DNA from: Rhexocercosporidium sp. MPI-PUGE-AT-0058
Taxonomy: Eukaryota; Ascomycota; Leotiomycetes; Helotiales
Length of the DNA stretch: 64,000 nt
Direction: 5' to 3'
Assembly (NCBI GenBank): GCA_020746875.1
Contig: JAGTJL010000015.1
Span: 1,488,001-1,552,000, forward strand
Within the stretch, counting starts at the first letter, position 1. Each line of letters begins with the position of its first letter. The translations under genes and the position numbers were made by a program. Under the pieces are notes generated by a model. It made no database searches, had not been told where the DNA came from, and worked only from the letters and a program-made list of their open reading frames with translations. This document shows, in pieces, positions 35,015 to 47,288 of this stretch.

Positions 35015-35647
35015 TTTGCTTGACAGAAAGATTTGCAAATGGCTAGACAGAAAGGTCGAGTGGCAACGGTTGCAGAGACTACAAGAAGGGAAAAGACTTG
35101 TAGATCGGATGGATATATACTCACGTCGCTTACAGTAGCTTGCTCTTGCTGCTGGACGGAGATGGGCTTCGATGACAATCTTGTTGTAGTTACGTATGCT
35201 AGCCGAGATTTGAGGGGAACCTGGCTATAGTTGATCAACAATGTTCTTCTAGTCAAATGATCTAATCGATTCATGCAGAATGCGCATTACCCGGCATGAC
35301 TCTCATTGCCTTTCACGTGTGTGGGCAGTCTCCAGGACGAACCGAAACTCATCCGGCTCGGAATTAGTCGCTCCTTTCAACACTTGATTCTCAATCGGGA
35401 CCTAGTGACGGCAATAGTGCAAACAAGCATTTCTCTCTCTTCCGGCATGAGATATAGTGAAGCGGAGTAAGCTTGCCACTTAAGGTCTAGCAAATATCAA
35501 TTATCCAATGTGAACACAGACAAGTTTGTAGATGTCGCACCTTCAACCCCTGTGTAAGGCTAGGGACTCGCATCGTGACGCTAGCACTAGGCGCCCTAAT
35601 ATGTTTGATACAACTGCACCCCACAGTCCCCGCAGAGTCAGCAAAAA

Positions 35648-35654
35648 TTTAGCC
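35648..35654 (-). promoter_or_regulatory. XlnR/Xyr1-type site GGCTAAA
   Basis: TTTAGCC on the plus strand, 355-361 bases upstream of the xylanase start. Confidence 0.45.
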
Positions 35655-35860
35655 TAAGTGCCAAGGAAACCCCTTTGCCTACCGTGTTGTCAGGTTGTAT
35701 TCCGCTGCTCCAGCTTTCTATTTTTCCCCTTTTGCTACGGTCCACGCTTAAGTCGCGAATGCCGGCCTGCCGGAGCTGACGATTATCGCACGAAAGGAGG
35801 TGATTAGGAGATGATCAACTCTTTTCTACTCGTCATCTATGTTAAAGAAATGAAGATGAA

Positions 35861-35867
35861 TTTAGCC
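35861..35867 (-). promoter_or_regulatory. XlnR/Xyr1-type site GGCTAAA next to CCAAT
   Basis: TTTAGCCAAT on the plus strand, about 145 bases upstream of the xylanase start: an XlnR-type core overlapping a CCAAT box. Confidence 0.5.
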
Positions 35868-36008
35868 AATCTCAAGGGAAAGTGGCAGTGAGTGAAGATG
35901 TTAAAAGCTTGGCGTAATCCGTCTTGGCAATACACTCTCGCCTTCTGAGTATCCTACTGCCAAGCTCGCTTCACATCTCATCCCTCACAAACAAACAATC
36001 TGCCCATC

Positions 36009-36801
<793 letters not shown>

Positions 36802-37273
36802 AGGGGATTTTCAGGGATATGTAGTCGCGCATTTTTCAGGGATCGTGATCGGTGGTGCTACTTTTTAGTTAAGATAGGTTGTGTCGATAACAATGGAACG
36901 ATCTGCAAGCAGAACCTTGACGAATGTAGCCGGAAGGTATGATGAACGTCGTTTTTCAATTAAACTTCCACAAGCCTCGCTTAGTTGTCGGTTATCAACA
37001 GTGATACACCCTGTAAATAAGAAAGTCTTCATTCTGCAATGGATAGGATCCAAATAGAGGCATAGGAAATGAAGCAATTAGAATTAGAGTCATGTTGTTC
37101 TCGTTCAATCATCTCTTGTACCCATAAATCATCCATCCAAGTTATCGCTGGCATCCCAAAACAAAACCAAATCACTACTAAAGTTTATGCTCACCAAGAA
37201 TTCAAGACTCGTCTCCCTCCCGCCTCTCCTCTTGCCCAATTCCCCCCGATCTTTCTATCTTTGCCTAGGACTG
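36802..37273. other. Convergent intergenic
   Basis: 472 bases between the xylanase stop and the RING-ZZ-SH3 gene stop; no gene seen. Confidence 0.5.
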
Positions 37274-40200
37274 TTACCCAGGTCCTCTATCCAGTACCCT
37301 AACATACGGACTCGGAAACAATCCCCTCTTCCCCATATACGTCCCATGAAACCAGTCATCATTCACATTCCTACACTCCCTAACCTCCGCCCCCTTCGGG
37401 AACATCAACTCGTCGTCCGCCCCAACAGCAGGGTACCAGCTCCACTCCGCAGCGCAAACCATGCCAACACCTCCATCGGGCGGGAAGTTCGCGTCGAGGA
37501 CCAAGTCAGGGAAGGTACTTGGTGCGCTCTTCATCACATCGGTTGCTACGAGCTTGGCGTGCGTGTCGTCGTTCTTGGTGTGGATTCCGTCGCCCCAAGT
37601 CCATTTTTGGAGATCGGTGGATTGTGAAACATTGGAGGGGTCTTTGCTGGTGAAGGCTTGCTCGTTCAGGCCACTGCCGCCGACGAGTCCTTGTACGATA
37701 ATTCGCCGTTGGCCTCCGTGGACGTCTTCAAACCCAACGACGACCATGCGGTGACCTTGCAAACAGCGACGCCAGCCATTGTGACCGTTTTCTGCGCTGA
37801 TACGTCGTGATGTAATAACCAGCTTTGAGTAGCAACTTGTACAGATGTCATAGTCGCCTGGAAACGTGCCGGGGACGCGGCTGACGCACGAAAAGCAATG
37901 ATAGCGAGACTGAGAGGGCTGGATGGGATATCGACAAATATCGCACTTGGTGGAAAAAGTGAGAGGTTTGAAATTACCTAGGTCCATGACGCCGGGACCA
38001 GTGAGAATGGACGCCGAGACTGGTGTTTGCTGATCATGCGTTGGTGACATGGGAGGGATGTTTGACTCGGCTGGTTTGTAGGTTAAAGGCAGGAGAGGAT
38101 GTGTGCATGATTTGCCCTGATTGACGCAAAGATTGCAAAACCCCCAATCACCTTCGTTGCACACACTACAGAGCCAGTAGCATTCATTAGCCCACGCCAG
38201 ACAATTTGCGCAGAAGCTGCCACTCTGTAATCGTTTGTGTGGGTCTTCATTTGTGAGAGTCTTTCGTCCCTCGGCTCCTCCCGGGGTTGATCTTGGTGGA
38301 AGGTATCGGCTTGCTATGAGCATGTGTGGTCTTTCGATCTGCCCCCCAGATTGAGACTTGATCTGCCATTTATCCCATGCTGTTTGACCAAATCCAAACC
38401 AATGCAGACATCCGAGAGCTGATCTGTAACATGACATACAGATATTGTAATCTCCGTTGCGACATATACCGCAATTGTAATGCAACTCGTACTCGATATG
38501 AGGTTTTGAACATCTAGCACAGGTCAAAGAAGGTTCTGGATATAGTTGCGACCGAGTTCTGGAGCCGGTTGAGGATGATGAGTTTGGCCGAGAACCACTT
38601 TGCAAGGCATTAGCTTTGTCAGATAGAGACATTGTCCAAGAAGGATCTCTTGGAGAGAGCGGAGCTGGCATTAAGCTCCTATCCGGAGAGGCGACAAGGG
38701 CGGCTGAAGGGTCTGAGGCAGGAACAAATATCTCAGCAGGGGGAGCTCGATTCCTTCTTTCGGCGGGTAAGGAGTTTTCAAATCTCGGACTTGAGCGGAG
38801 TCTTGGACTAGAATTTGGCGTTGTTTGGGTAGCTGGAACGATCTGTCCAGGGACAGGCAATTCCGCGACCTGTTGTACTGACGGGTCGGTACTGCTCCTC
38901 GAAGCACCTGATACCAGAGGCCGTGAAGCTGGCAGATGAACAGACTGTGGCCTAGAACTCAGATCTGACTGTGACCTAGTCGCCGGCCTGACTTCCGGAT
39001 CAGCTACTGGAATTGGCGCAGTGGTTGATCTTCGACTGCTACTGCTCCCAGTCCGCCGCCGTCTGTGTCCACCCTCATCACTGGACTGGATTTCCAAATG
39101 TGCCGCTTGTACAGCACTCATAGACTGTGGTGGACGACTTGTCTGCTCGGCACTCACTGCGCTCGCCGATCTAGAATGTGGTCTTCGCCTCCTCGAGTTA
39201 TTCCTTGGCCCATCATCTCCGGAGGTTTCTCGAGAATCTGGAGCAGACCTCGTCTCGGGCCTCTGACTTGTGGCACTTCTTCTCTCGGGTTGCTGTCTTG
39301 ACCTCTCACTCTGCCGCCTCCTGAAAGCTTCAGCTATCCTCTCACTGATCTGGTCCTCCTGATTAACATCAATATTCTCCAAATCTATCCCATCCAGTAA
39401 CCCTTCCTCTCGAATCTGGCGCAAGATCTCCTCTTCCATCTCGCGAGAATCCACATCAGAGGAACTGATCAATGACCGTAGGGAAGACTGATGCTCGATC
39501 TGCCGCGCAGCCGTACTCCTTCTTTCATGACTCCTGCGCCTCCTCCGCTCATCTGTAGATTCCGATCCAGCCTGGAGTGTCTCTGCCCGTCTGCGCTCCG
39601 CCTCAGCCTCTCTCCTCCTTCGGCGCTCTCTTTCCCTCTCCCTATCCTCTGTGCTTCTCCCATCCCTACTCGCATCTCTACTCGAAGCCGCCCTCGGTCT
39701 CCTCCCATCCTCTCTCCTCCTACGTTCTCTCCTCGCAGCATCACTCTCCACGCCCACCTCAACCAGACTCAAATCCCGTACCTCATTCATCAGCCTCCGA
39801 TCCGCATCCTCAATCCTCCTCTCCCTCAACGACATCTCCCTAGCCTCCACCTTCGGCAACACATTATCTCCAGGCGTATATTTGAGTTTCAAGGCCTCCT
39901 TCTCCTCAGCCGTCCTCCCCTTCTCCGGATTCGCAGCCAGGAACATCTCGAGCAGCGTCGTAACGGTAGCATTGTGTCTCGTATCTCGCACCGGCGCCCG
40001 GCATGACGGGCATGTATAGGGAGTCGTTCCTGGAGGTAGGGAGTTGGGCGCGTTGCGCGAGGAGGTGAGCTGAAACTGGAACCACTCTTTCAAGCAGCAG
40101 CCGCAGAATGTATGGAGGCAGTCGAGGAGCGTGAGCGGTTGGTAAAGCACTTCTGCGCAGATCTACATGTTCCCCAATATTAGCAGCTGCAAATGATACC

Positions 40201-40384
40201 TAGCAAGCACAATATGACGGCACGAGACCAGGTCTTCGTTGTCGTGCAACGGCAGCGCATCCCCGTCGCTCGAAGGATGCGCTGGGAGTGTCTCGGTCGG
40301 CTGGCGCATAAGGGCTGGGGACTTATAACTCACAGAACAGGTCAGCTCTTGCTCCAGGTCGAGCCCACGGTTTTCCGATTCCAT
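37274..40384 (-). CDS. RING - triple ZZ-type zinc finger - SH3 protein, likely E3 ubiquitin ligase
   Basis: Two exons, 979 aa: 40334-40384 and 37274-40162. The first 51-base exon supplies the first RING cysteine: 'LEQELTCS' joins 'ICAEVLYQPLTLLDCLHTFCGCCLKEWF', and 'YTCPSCRAPV' closes the RING (about residues 15-75). Residues 110-560 are disordered, very rich in Arg, Glu and Ser ('RERERERRRRREAEAERRR'). Three cysteine-rich ZZ-like fingers follow (about 560-760): 'CARCSKPHIEYELHYNCGIC', 'CANCLAWANECYWLCSVC' and 'CDICRYPIQ...YHCFSC'. The C-terminal 65 residues are an SH3 domain ('DDELMFPKGAEVRECRNVND', 'GLFPSPYVRVL'). The domain order suggests a ubiquitin ligase with an SH3-mediated partner; target unknown. 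The ATG at 40384 is chosen because it precedes the RING directly. Confidence 0.85.
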
Positions 40385-40921
40385 GGCTGCGTGCCTCTTT
40401 AGATCTTTGCGACGTCGGCGGATGTGAAGCTATTCAGGGTGTGGAGTCGTAGAAGGCAGTCCAGCTTCATGGTCGCGCAGGGACGATAGATGCTGCGTGT
40501 GGCGCGCTCACCACGATGGCCTGCACTCGCTGACGAAGGTAAAAGAATGTTCACGAATATGACTCGATGCGACTGGATTGTTTATTCGTAATGATTTGAC
40601 AGGTATTTGACATGTATTTGAGTTTTGTTTGCTTTTTAAATCAAGTTTTCTAGCAGTATGGCAGAGCTAGGCAACTTGTGCCAAGTAGAGTGAGTCTTGG
40701 GAGGGTGGTAACAGATGGCATACATGAAGCCCTGTTCAGCTCCTCGTATTGCTTAGAATAGGTACTTCGGAGGTACGCGAACGTTTGACACCGTTTCGTT
40801 AACGTCATAAATTTTTGTTGGATAGGTAGACATATGAACCTCTATTACCCGATACTCAATATACTCAAAATCCCTTTCCACGTCCAAGATATCAAAATAG
40901 TGTTGTTTTCCAGCTCGCTAG
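40385..40921. other. Intergenic, RING-gene promoter and CE4 3' flank
   Basis: 537 bases between two minus-strand genes; no gene or repeat recognised. Confidence 0.45.
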
Positions 40922-43135
40922 CTACGTGCAAGTACCGAAACCCTTCTGGCAGCCAGCACCACAATGGCCAACTGTAGCTCCACACCAGTTGTACTGCGAG
41001 CAGCAATTCCCATACGCAGTTCCCAAGCAAGTATACTTGTTTGTTCCACCACAGGTCCCATCTGGGCTCTTCACCGAAGCGGAAGCACTTGGCGCAGCGC
41101 TGTTTGTTGACGACGCGGGTGGTTTCGTCGAAGAAGTCGATATTTTCGTCGATGTCAAAGCTTTAGATGAGGTCGAAGGTGGTTTAGTGGATGTAGAGGG
41201 CCTGAATGAGCTTGAGGACCCACTAGAAGTACATGTCCCTGAGCCTGGCCTGCAGCCTGTTCCGCAATAGTCTGCTGTGCTTCCACAGTATCCAAACTGG
41301 CTGCAACAGTTGCCGAATTCAGAGCCTAGACAAGTGATAGTGGTTCCACATGATCCATCTGTGCTGACAGCTTGAGGGCCTGTTGAAGTGGTAGTTGCTG
41401 GCTTGGAAGAAGTTGTCGAGGAGGTCTTAATCGTCGATGCCGTTGTGGGCTTTACGGTCGAGGTTGGAGGCTTGACGCTGGATGTTGATGATATTCTAAC
41501 CGAAGACTTCGAGGATGAGGTTGAGCTACCACAGGTCCCTCCAACTGGCTGACACCCAGTTCCGCAGTAGACATCTGTTGAGCCACAAAATCCATACTGA
41601 CTGCAGCAGTTTCCAAAAGTCGATCCCAAGCAAGTGATACTGGCTGAGCAGGATCCATCAGTGCTTACCACAGGTGGTGTGGTGCCACCGCCGCCTCCAG
41701 ATCCCGAACGATACCAATTTGCCACCGGATCGGCCAGACAGTCTCCAACAGTCACTGACTTGTAACCTTTCTTGTACATTGAAGCAAGGATGTAGTCGGT
41801 GAGATTGTACACGACTTGAAAATGAATGTCATGTTCAATCTCGAGGAAAGTATCGGTCTTATTGTTTGACTTGTTGATTGCGGCGTCCCAAATGTTCTTG
41901 GAATTTTGAATCGTAGTCGGCAGCGAGTTCAGGTACCCAGCTGTGTCGAGATCGAAGTCTGGGGACATCAGATAAGCCTAGCAAAAATTTTGAATTACTC
42001 ACAAGTAATATGATATCCGAGCGTCTTCAAACGGGCCTCACAAGCGGCATTGCATGAAGAATACGGAGGTCTGTATTTCCATCAGCTCAGCTAACAGAAA
42101 TTCCCGCGAAGCCTACCTCATATATGTTGGAAAGTATCCGAGAATATTCCTGAACGCCATTTCATTGTAAATCATCTGCTTGTCGAATGTAGCTGTATCG
42201 AGAGTAGAAAGATCCTGGTGACTCCACGTATGGCTTGCGACTTGATGTCCTTCGGCGACCATCCTCTGTGTACTTGTCAGCCGTGGTTTTCGATCAGGTT
42301 ATGAGTACATACTTTGATAAGAGATGACCATTGCGCCGTACTGTCAATTGGACCTGAAGCGGATTAGAGTAGTCCTGAAACGATGACCAGCGCCTATCAC
42401 CTTTTCCAAGATTGTTTCCAGCTGGTCAAAAAGTCAGTAAAATACTAAATATCTCTGCTGACATCTCAGGGGTCTTACTGATGAAGAATGTCCCCTTTGC
42501 GTTGTACACCTTCATCTTATCCAACAGATCAGAAGTATAGCTATATGGTCCATCATCGAATGTGAAAGCAATATCTGTGTTAATCCGCGTCAGCTATCGA
42601 TTCCGACATCAATATTTTGGAATGGTTACCTCCAGGCACAGCGCAGTCGTATATGCCCGCTCCACCGTACGGCACACTTCCGAGCGCTGGTCGAGCAATT
42701 CCTGCAGTGGAGGCACCGGCAGGTACTTTGTTGGCATCACACCCAGGACCATACTGGAACTGACAATCGGGAGCAGCACAATATTCTGTGCCTGTACCAC
42801 ACCACCTGTCGAGCGGTTAGCTACAGTGCAGGTTACGTTCTTGACAATTTATACCCAGCAGCAGAGCAACAATTAGTCGTGCACGATCCAATGCCAGCAC
42901 CACACTGCCCGTCATTATTCTGACGCTCCTCTAAAGCATGTTCTGAACTCCTCTCCCGACTTTCGACATGAGCATTTGGTCCCAATGCACCCGGTACTGC
43001 GGCACGAGCTTTCAATTCCGAGAGAAACTTCCTTCCCCCAGCGATCTGAGGTATCCCAGCATGTGCTTCTCGAGGATCTGAATGGGCACTAGCAATAGAA
43101 GCAAGTGCCCAGAGGAAAAAGTTTTTGAATTTCAT
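40922..43135 (-). CDS. Secreted chitin deacetylase (CE4) with four hevein-like CBM18 modules
   Basis: Eight exons, 622 aa; first exon 42855-43135, second 42630-42805, last 40922-41958, with five short exons between (one of 21 bases). Signal peptide 'MKFKNFFLWALASIASA'. Module order: CBM18 ('QCGAGIGSCTTNCCSAAGWCG', completed by splicing), NodB/CE4 domain, then three CBM18 modules ('FGNCCSQYGFCGST', 'FGNCCSQFGYCGST', 'YGNCCSQYNWCGAT') separated by Ser/Thr/Pro-rich linkers. CE4 motifs: 'AFTFDDGPYSYT' (base Asp and metal Asp), 'HQVASHTWSHQDL' (metal His pair), 'MRPPYSS' (motif 3). The enzyme converts chitin or chitin oligomers to chitosan, a known way to remodel the wall or hide chitin fragments from plant receptors. 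A TATA-like site lies about 35 bases upstream. Four CBM18 modules flanking CE4 on both sides is a rich arrangement. Confidence 0.93.
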
Positions 43136-44861
43136 GACAAGAAAACCTTGCAACTAACAACTGAAGAATTATATATTGATAGAAGGGTGTGATTAATGTC
43201 ACAATAGGGCGCAGCAGGTAAACGAAAGACTGCAACAAAGCGAGCGTGAGGTACCTATTCAACGAAGAACATCCAGCGAGCGAGCGAATGCAGGATAAAA
43301 GAAGGTCCAGAGGAACGAGGCTCTTTGTATGACGGAAAAAGAGAGAAATCATACAAAGCTCTGCTGCATCTCTCCCATCCACGAAAATGGGCGCTGGGAG
43401 CATGCAAGCACAGCGCACGCAAAGCAAAAGCAAAGAAGAAAACAGGAACAAAAGGTCTGTGGTTCCAAGCAAGAAAGAAACCTCCGACGAAGCCACCAAC
43501 AATAATGATGCCAATCGGCAGCCCTCCAGCGAGGGACACTATCTGGTTGATCAGACGGCAAAGTTTGCACGGCTTGTACGACACGCCCCAAGTCGAGACG
43601 GCTGCATACTCAAGATTTCGAGGCTGGCTCATGCCACTGGCTATGGCTATGGCTCATTGAGAATAATGCATATGCCGCATACTGTCTTTGGCTGAATTGA
43701 CAGGTGATGGGACGAGGTAGAGGTGGTCTACTACCAGGTTGAGCCACGTTCTCTAGTCGAGGTTTTGGAGTGCCCTAAAATAGATCCCTTGACCTTCCCG
43801 TCCCCATTGTGGATTGGATCTGCATGTACAGGGATGCCGACGATCATAAATCTTCCCCATATCAATATTTTCGAGGATTATGCTGTCATCTCTGCTCCTT
43901 GGTGAACAACTTCGAGTTCCAACTTCTTCACGCAACTTCAGGAACGCATTTGGGGACGGACGTTAATGGGACAACGAGAAACATGTGGAGACAATCCATA
44001 CCAAGCAGAGAGTCAGATCGCGGCGCCTCCTCCCCACGTGGCATGGCTGGCAACGAACAACTGTCGTTGATATTGAGGTTACGCAACCGGATCATGATAG
44101 TTTTCGTGATGTAGAAATTGAAGGGTAAAGACTTCGGGCACAGGAAAGCTCGGCTCGCTTCCAGCGCCCTCGCTTGCACCGCCTCTGTTATCCGAGACCC
44201 TGAAAAATTCGCCTCATCTGAACCAAAGCAATATTCAGCTGAGTCTCACAATATTCAGAAGAGGCGTCTTTGGGCTGAAATAATTGGTTCTCTGCACCGC
44301 GTCCTCTTCGCTGTCACTCTGTATTTGACTCTGCATTCCTATAACACAGGCTGTTATACATGTTCAAGTGAGCATCTTTTTCCTGTTTGCGGATGAGAAT
44401 GCCGAATGTTGTTTGTTTCTAATGATGGATTGGCTTTTGATTCACAGCTGGCAATACTGACGGTGCATATGAAGTGAAGTTTCTTTTTTGAGGGGATGCT
44501 CTTTTTCTTTTGGTCGGTTGCGGTTTTTGGATTCTAAAAATATGTGATGGTGGCGAGGTTTCAACGTATCTATTGACTCAGCTCGAGCATAGGGGCAAAT
44601 TCTTCGATTTGAAGTCATTCGACCGACTTCACATTTGAACATTTCGTTGCCTATGACTGGCTGTAGCGAGTGCTACCTCGCAAGCCAGATGCTTACCAAG
44701 TACAGCACCTATTGTACCACAATGATAATCATGTGGTCAATCAGGTGATGGCCTTGAACAGGATGTTTTCTTCGTTTGGTGCATTCATAGCCTATCATTG
44801 AAAAGCCTCCAAATATTAACAAACGTTTAGCCTCTGTTTATTTCACCCCACCTACCGTCAC
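43136..44861. other. Intergenic, no gene recognised
   Basis: 1.7 kb between two minus-strand genes. TATATAAT on the minus strand (43168-43175) is the likely CE4 TATA. An open frame at 43255-43632 (minus) with a hydrophobic stretch has no support beyond being open. Confidence 0.45.
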
Positions 44862-46144
44862 TCACAACAGATGCTTCACTCCCTTCTCAGCGAAGAAAGT
44901 CTCCAGCTCAGAATTGAACTGCTTCTGTTGTTCCAAGAAGATATGATGGTCGCCATCAATGATGACAATCTTACCATCCTGTAAACCTTCCATCGTACTC
45001 TGGACAAAAGGTAGAGGTGAACATCCGTCATCGGTTGCAGCCACCATCAATGAGGGAACAGTAATGATTTGAGCATCTCCAGTGATGTCTGTGCGCCCAG
45101 ATAGTTAGCAGGTGGAATCTTCTAAGCAGATTTATTAGCAGAGAAAATAGTCCTCACCTTTCTCGGCTTCTGTGTTGTGTCCTTGAGCAAAGCAGTGGTA
45201 GTATTTCATAACTGCCGAAAAATCATTGGCGAAGAAATCTTGGTGGTCCTAGTTCAATCAAACATTAGCCGCGAGCAAGAACGACATCTTCCTGAGAGAC
45301 TTACTGCCTCCTCGATCTCTGGCTTCACCTCACATCGGGCATCTGACAAAAGCCACTCACGGAGCTTTCCTCTCGCAGTGAAGTGATTCTAAGCATCCCA
45401 GCCAAATCAGCACTTTCAAACAGTCTCGGTGAATCAAAATTACTCACAACCCAATGAGTCTTATCCTTCGCGAAAAATCCGTCATGGAACGATTCAGCCT
45501 AATCATGGTCAACTTTCAACTTCTAATATGATAGGTGGTACGGAGAGATCACTCACATGTTCAGTCAACAACTCCGGCGAGTTGAGAAAAACATCCCAGT
45601 AACCAAAGCACGCAGCGCCAAATGCTTGCTCAGTCATATCATTGAGCGCATTGTAATCGAACGGTCCGGGCGTAAAGTACGGTACGCAGACCATAACGAG
45701 AGCTTGCACTCGGACCGTGAAGAGTAGAGCTATGCGTGTAGCGATGGCACTTCCCCTGTTGAATCATAACCTCGTCAGTCCCCCGAGAACATATATTAAA
45801 TAGGTCAGAGACAGAAAGTACCAGTCATGGCCCACAACAACTGCCTTATCAACACCTTCCTCGTCCAGGATATCCATCATAGACTTCGCAGCAACCGGTA
45901 AGGCATACTCGGCTGGATTGGACGGTTTACTCGTCTTCCCGTGCCCAAGAATGTCAGGGACGATACATCCAAACCCCAACTTCTCGAAGTGCGTGACTTG
46001 GTGCCGCCAGATCTTGGCAGTGTAAGGAGCACCGTGGATGAAGAGGATCGTCGTTTTGGACTTTGGTGACGCAGAACTGTAGTAGTTGTATGTATGACCA
46101 GCGCTAGTGAGAACTTGCTTGTAGTTCTCTGGGGATGTCGACAT
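44862..46144 (-). CDS. Soluble epoxide-hydrolase-like alpha/beta hydrolase
   Basis: Six exons by my reading. The start is the ATG at 46144; the last exon ends at the TGA at 44862-44864. 'TTILFIHGAPYTAKIWRHQV' contains the HG oxyanion element, 'PDILGHGKTSKP' the usual cap-side loop, and 'VVVGHDW' joined across intron 1 to 'GSAIATRIALLF' gives the nucleophile elbow G-H-D-W-G with Asp, as in epoxide hydrolases and haloacid dehalogenases rather than esterases. 'AATDDGCSP' and 'DGDHHIFLEQ' supply the acid and His. Short exons in the cap region read 'AESFHDGFFAKDKTHWV', 'NHFTARGKLREWLLSD' and 'DHQDFFANDFSAVMKYYH'. No signal peptide, so cytosolic or peroxisomal. Substrate unknown; detoxification or secondary metabolism is typical. 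About 320 aa. Confidence 0.85.
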
Positions 46145-47288
46145 CTTGACGATTGTGTTATGATGTTTTGACGTTTAGGTAAGTGAGTTGAGTGTGAGCC
46201 GGAGCTGGAGTTGGAGACTGAACAATACTAACAGTGTCATGTTGCATATATATATATATATATCTGAGAGCTCATGTTCAACAATACATGGCTCGATGAC
46301 CAGCCAATACATGAGCTCCGTGCGTGTCTGACGTTACCTAGAGGAGTAAGATTCGGCACCTCGCCAATCAATACCCCTCCCTCGACGAGCTAGACCCCGC
46401 CTCCTATCTTTTGTGTTATTCCTCAGCCCTGCCTCGCAATATAAACACCGGAAATGGCCTTCCCTTTTCGTACAATGACATTCAATTCGCGGAGTTTTAA
46501 TTACTAAATTACTTATCGCAGATGGCTTGTCGGCAATAAATCGTATCAGTAGCTGAGATAACCTCAAAGTCTTCACTCCATTTTAAGGTCAGGTCATCTT
46601 GGCATGGAAAGCTGCACTCAGTGGAATCGCGATGATTCAAAACTCTCGGCATAAGCAATTTTGATTTTCTATCAAGCTATAAGCTCTTAGGTCCAACGGG
46701 GTTCTTGATGTCGTAAGCAGCATTAAGTTACGGACGTAAACAAACCCCGCTGAGCCGAGAGGATGGCTTACTAGCTTGACTTAGCCCGTCAGCTATATCA
46801 CCGTCAACAACGCAGTGATTAGGCTACAAGACAGATTATGCGGCTACTATCAAGAAAATTTATAGAATTCTCTGAGGACAGATCTAGTTATCCTCGGGTC
46901 AATAGGAATCTGTTGCGGACTCGGAGATCTTAAATTTCTAGCTTGGCCTAGAGAACCCATGATATGTGATCCTTCAGCTTACTAAGTGATTGAGACACAT
47001 CTCTTGGTTTGATGATGTGATCTCGCAAACTAGGAAACTGGGGGGCTTACTGCTGTCGAGTGTGGGTGCAGATGTTCAAATGCAGGCTAAACTGTTAACA
47101 CCATGGACGAGCTATTAAAGGAGACCGACAAAAATGCTACTCAAGCATATTAAACTAGCCGTGTAATTATAATACACTTTGAATACTTCAAAAAGACTGT
47201 TCGTTTTTTTGGCATAGGATAGACTACGATTTAGGCCACAAACAACGGTAAGCGTCTAGCCCTACGATCATGCCACTGGCGAGGTAGC
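46145..47288. other. Intergenic, no gene recognised
   Basis: 1.14 kb; contains a (TA)n tract at 46246-46262 just upstream of the epoxide-hydrolase-like gene and AT-rich sequence with no family signature. Confidence 0.45.
46246..46262. repeat. TA dinucleotide repeat
   Basis: Eight TA units about 100 bases upstream of the epoxide-hydrolase-like start; could also serve as its TATA region. Confidence 0.8.

Larger units (their letters stand above)
35015..36008. promoter_or_regulatory. Shared divergent promoter, CE5 esterase / GH11 xylanase
   Basis: 994 bases between opposite start codons of two xylan-degrading enzymes. Two exact GGCTAAA sites (minus strand, 35648-35654 and 35861-35867) and one GGCTAG (plus, 35558-35563) match the XlnR/Xyr1 recognition core GGCTAR. 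This supports co-induction on xylan. The region left of 35280 also contains the esterase TATA. Confidence 0.6.

Noticed and set aside
39491..40006. 171-codon plus-strand open frame
   Set aside because: Antisense of the Arg/Glu-rich region of the RING-ZZ-SH3 gene.
43255..43632. 125-codon minus-strand frame with a hydrophobic stretch
   Set aside because: Open and could encode one membrane helix, but no conserved block, no clear promoter and mirrored frames on the other strand; not enough to call.
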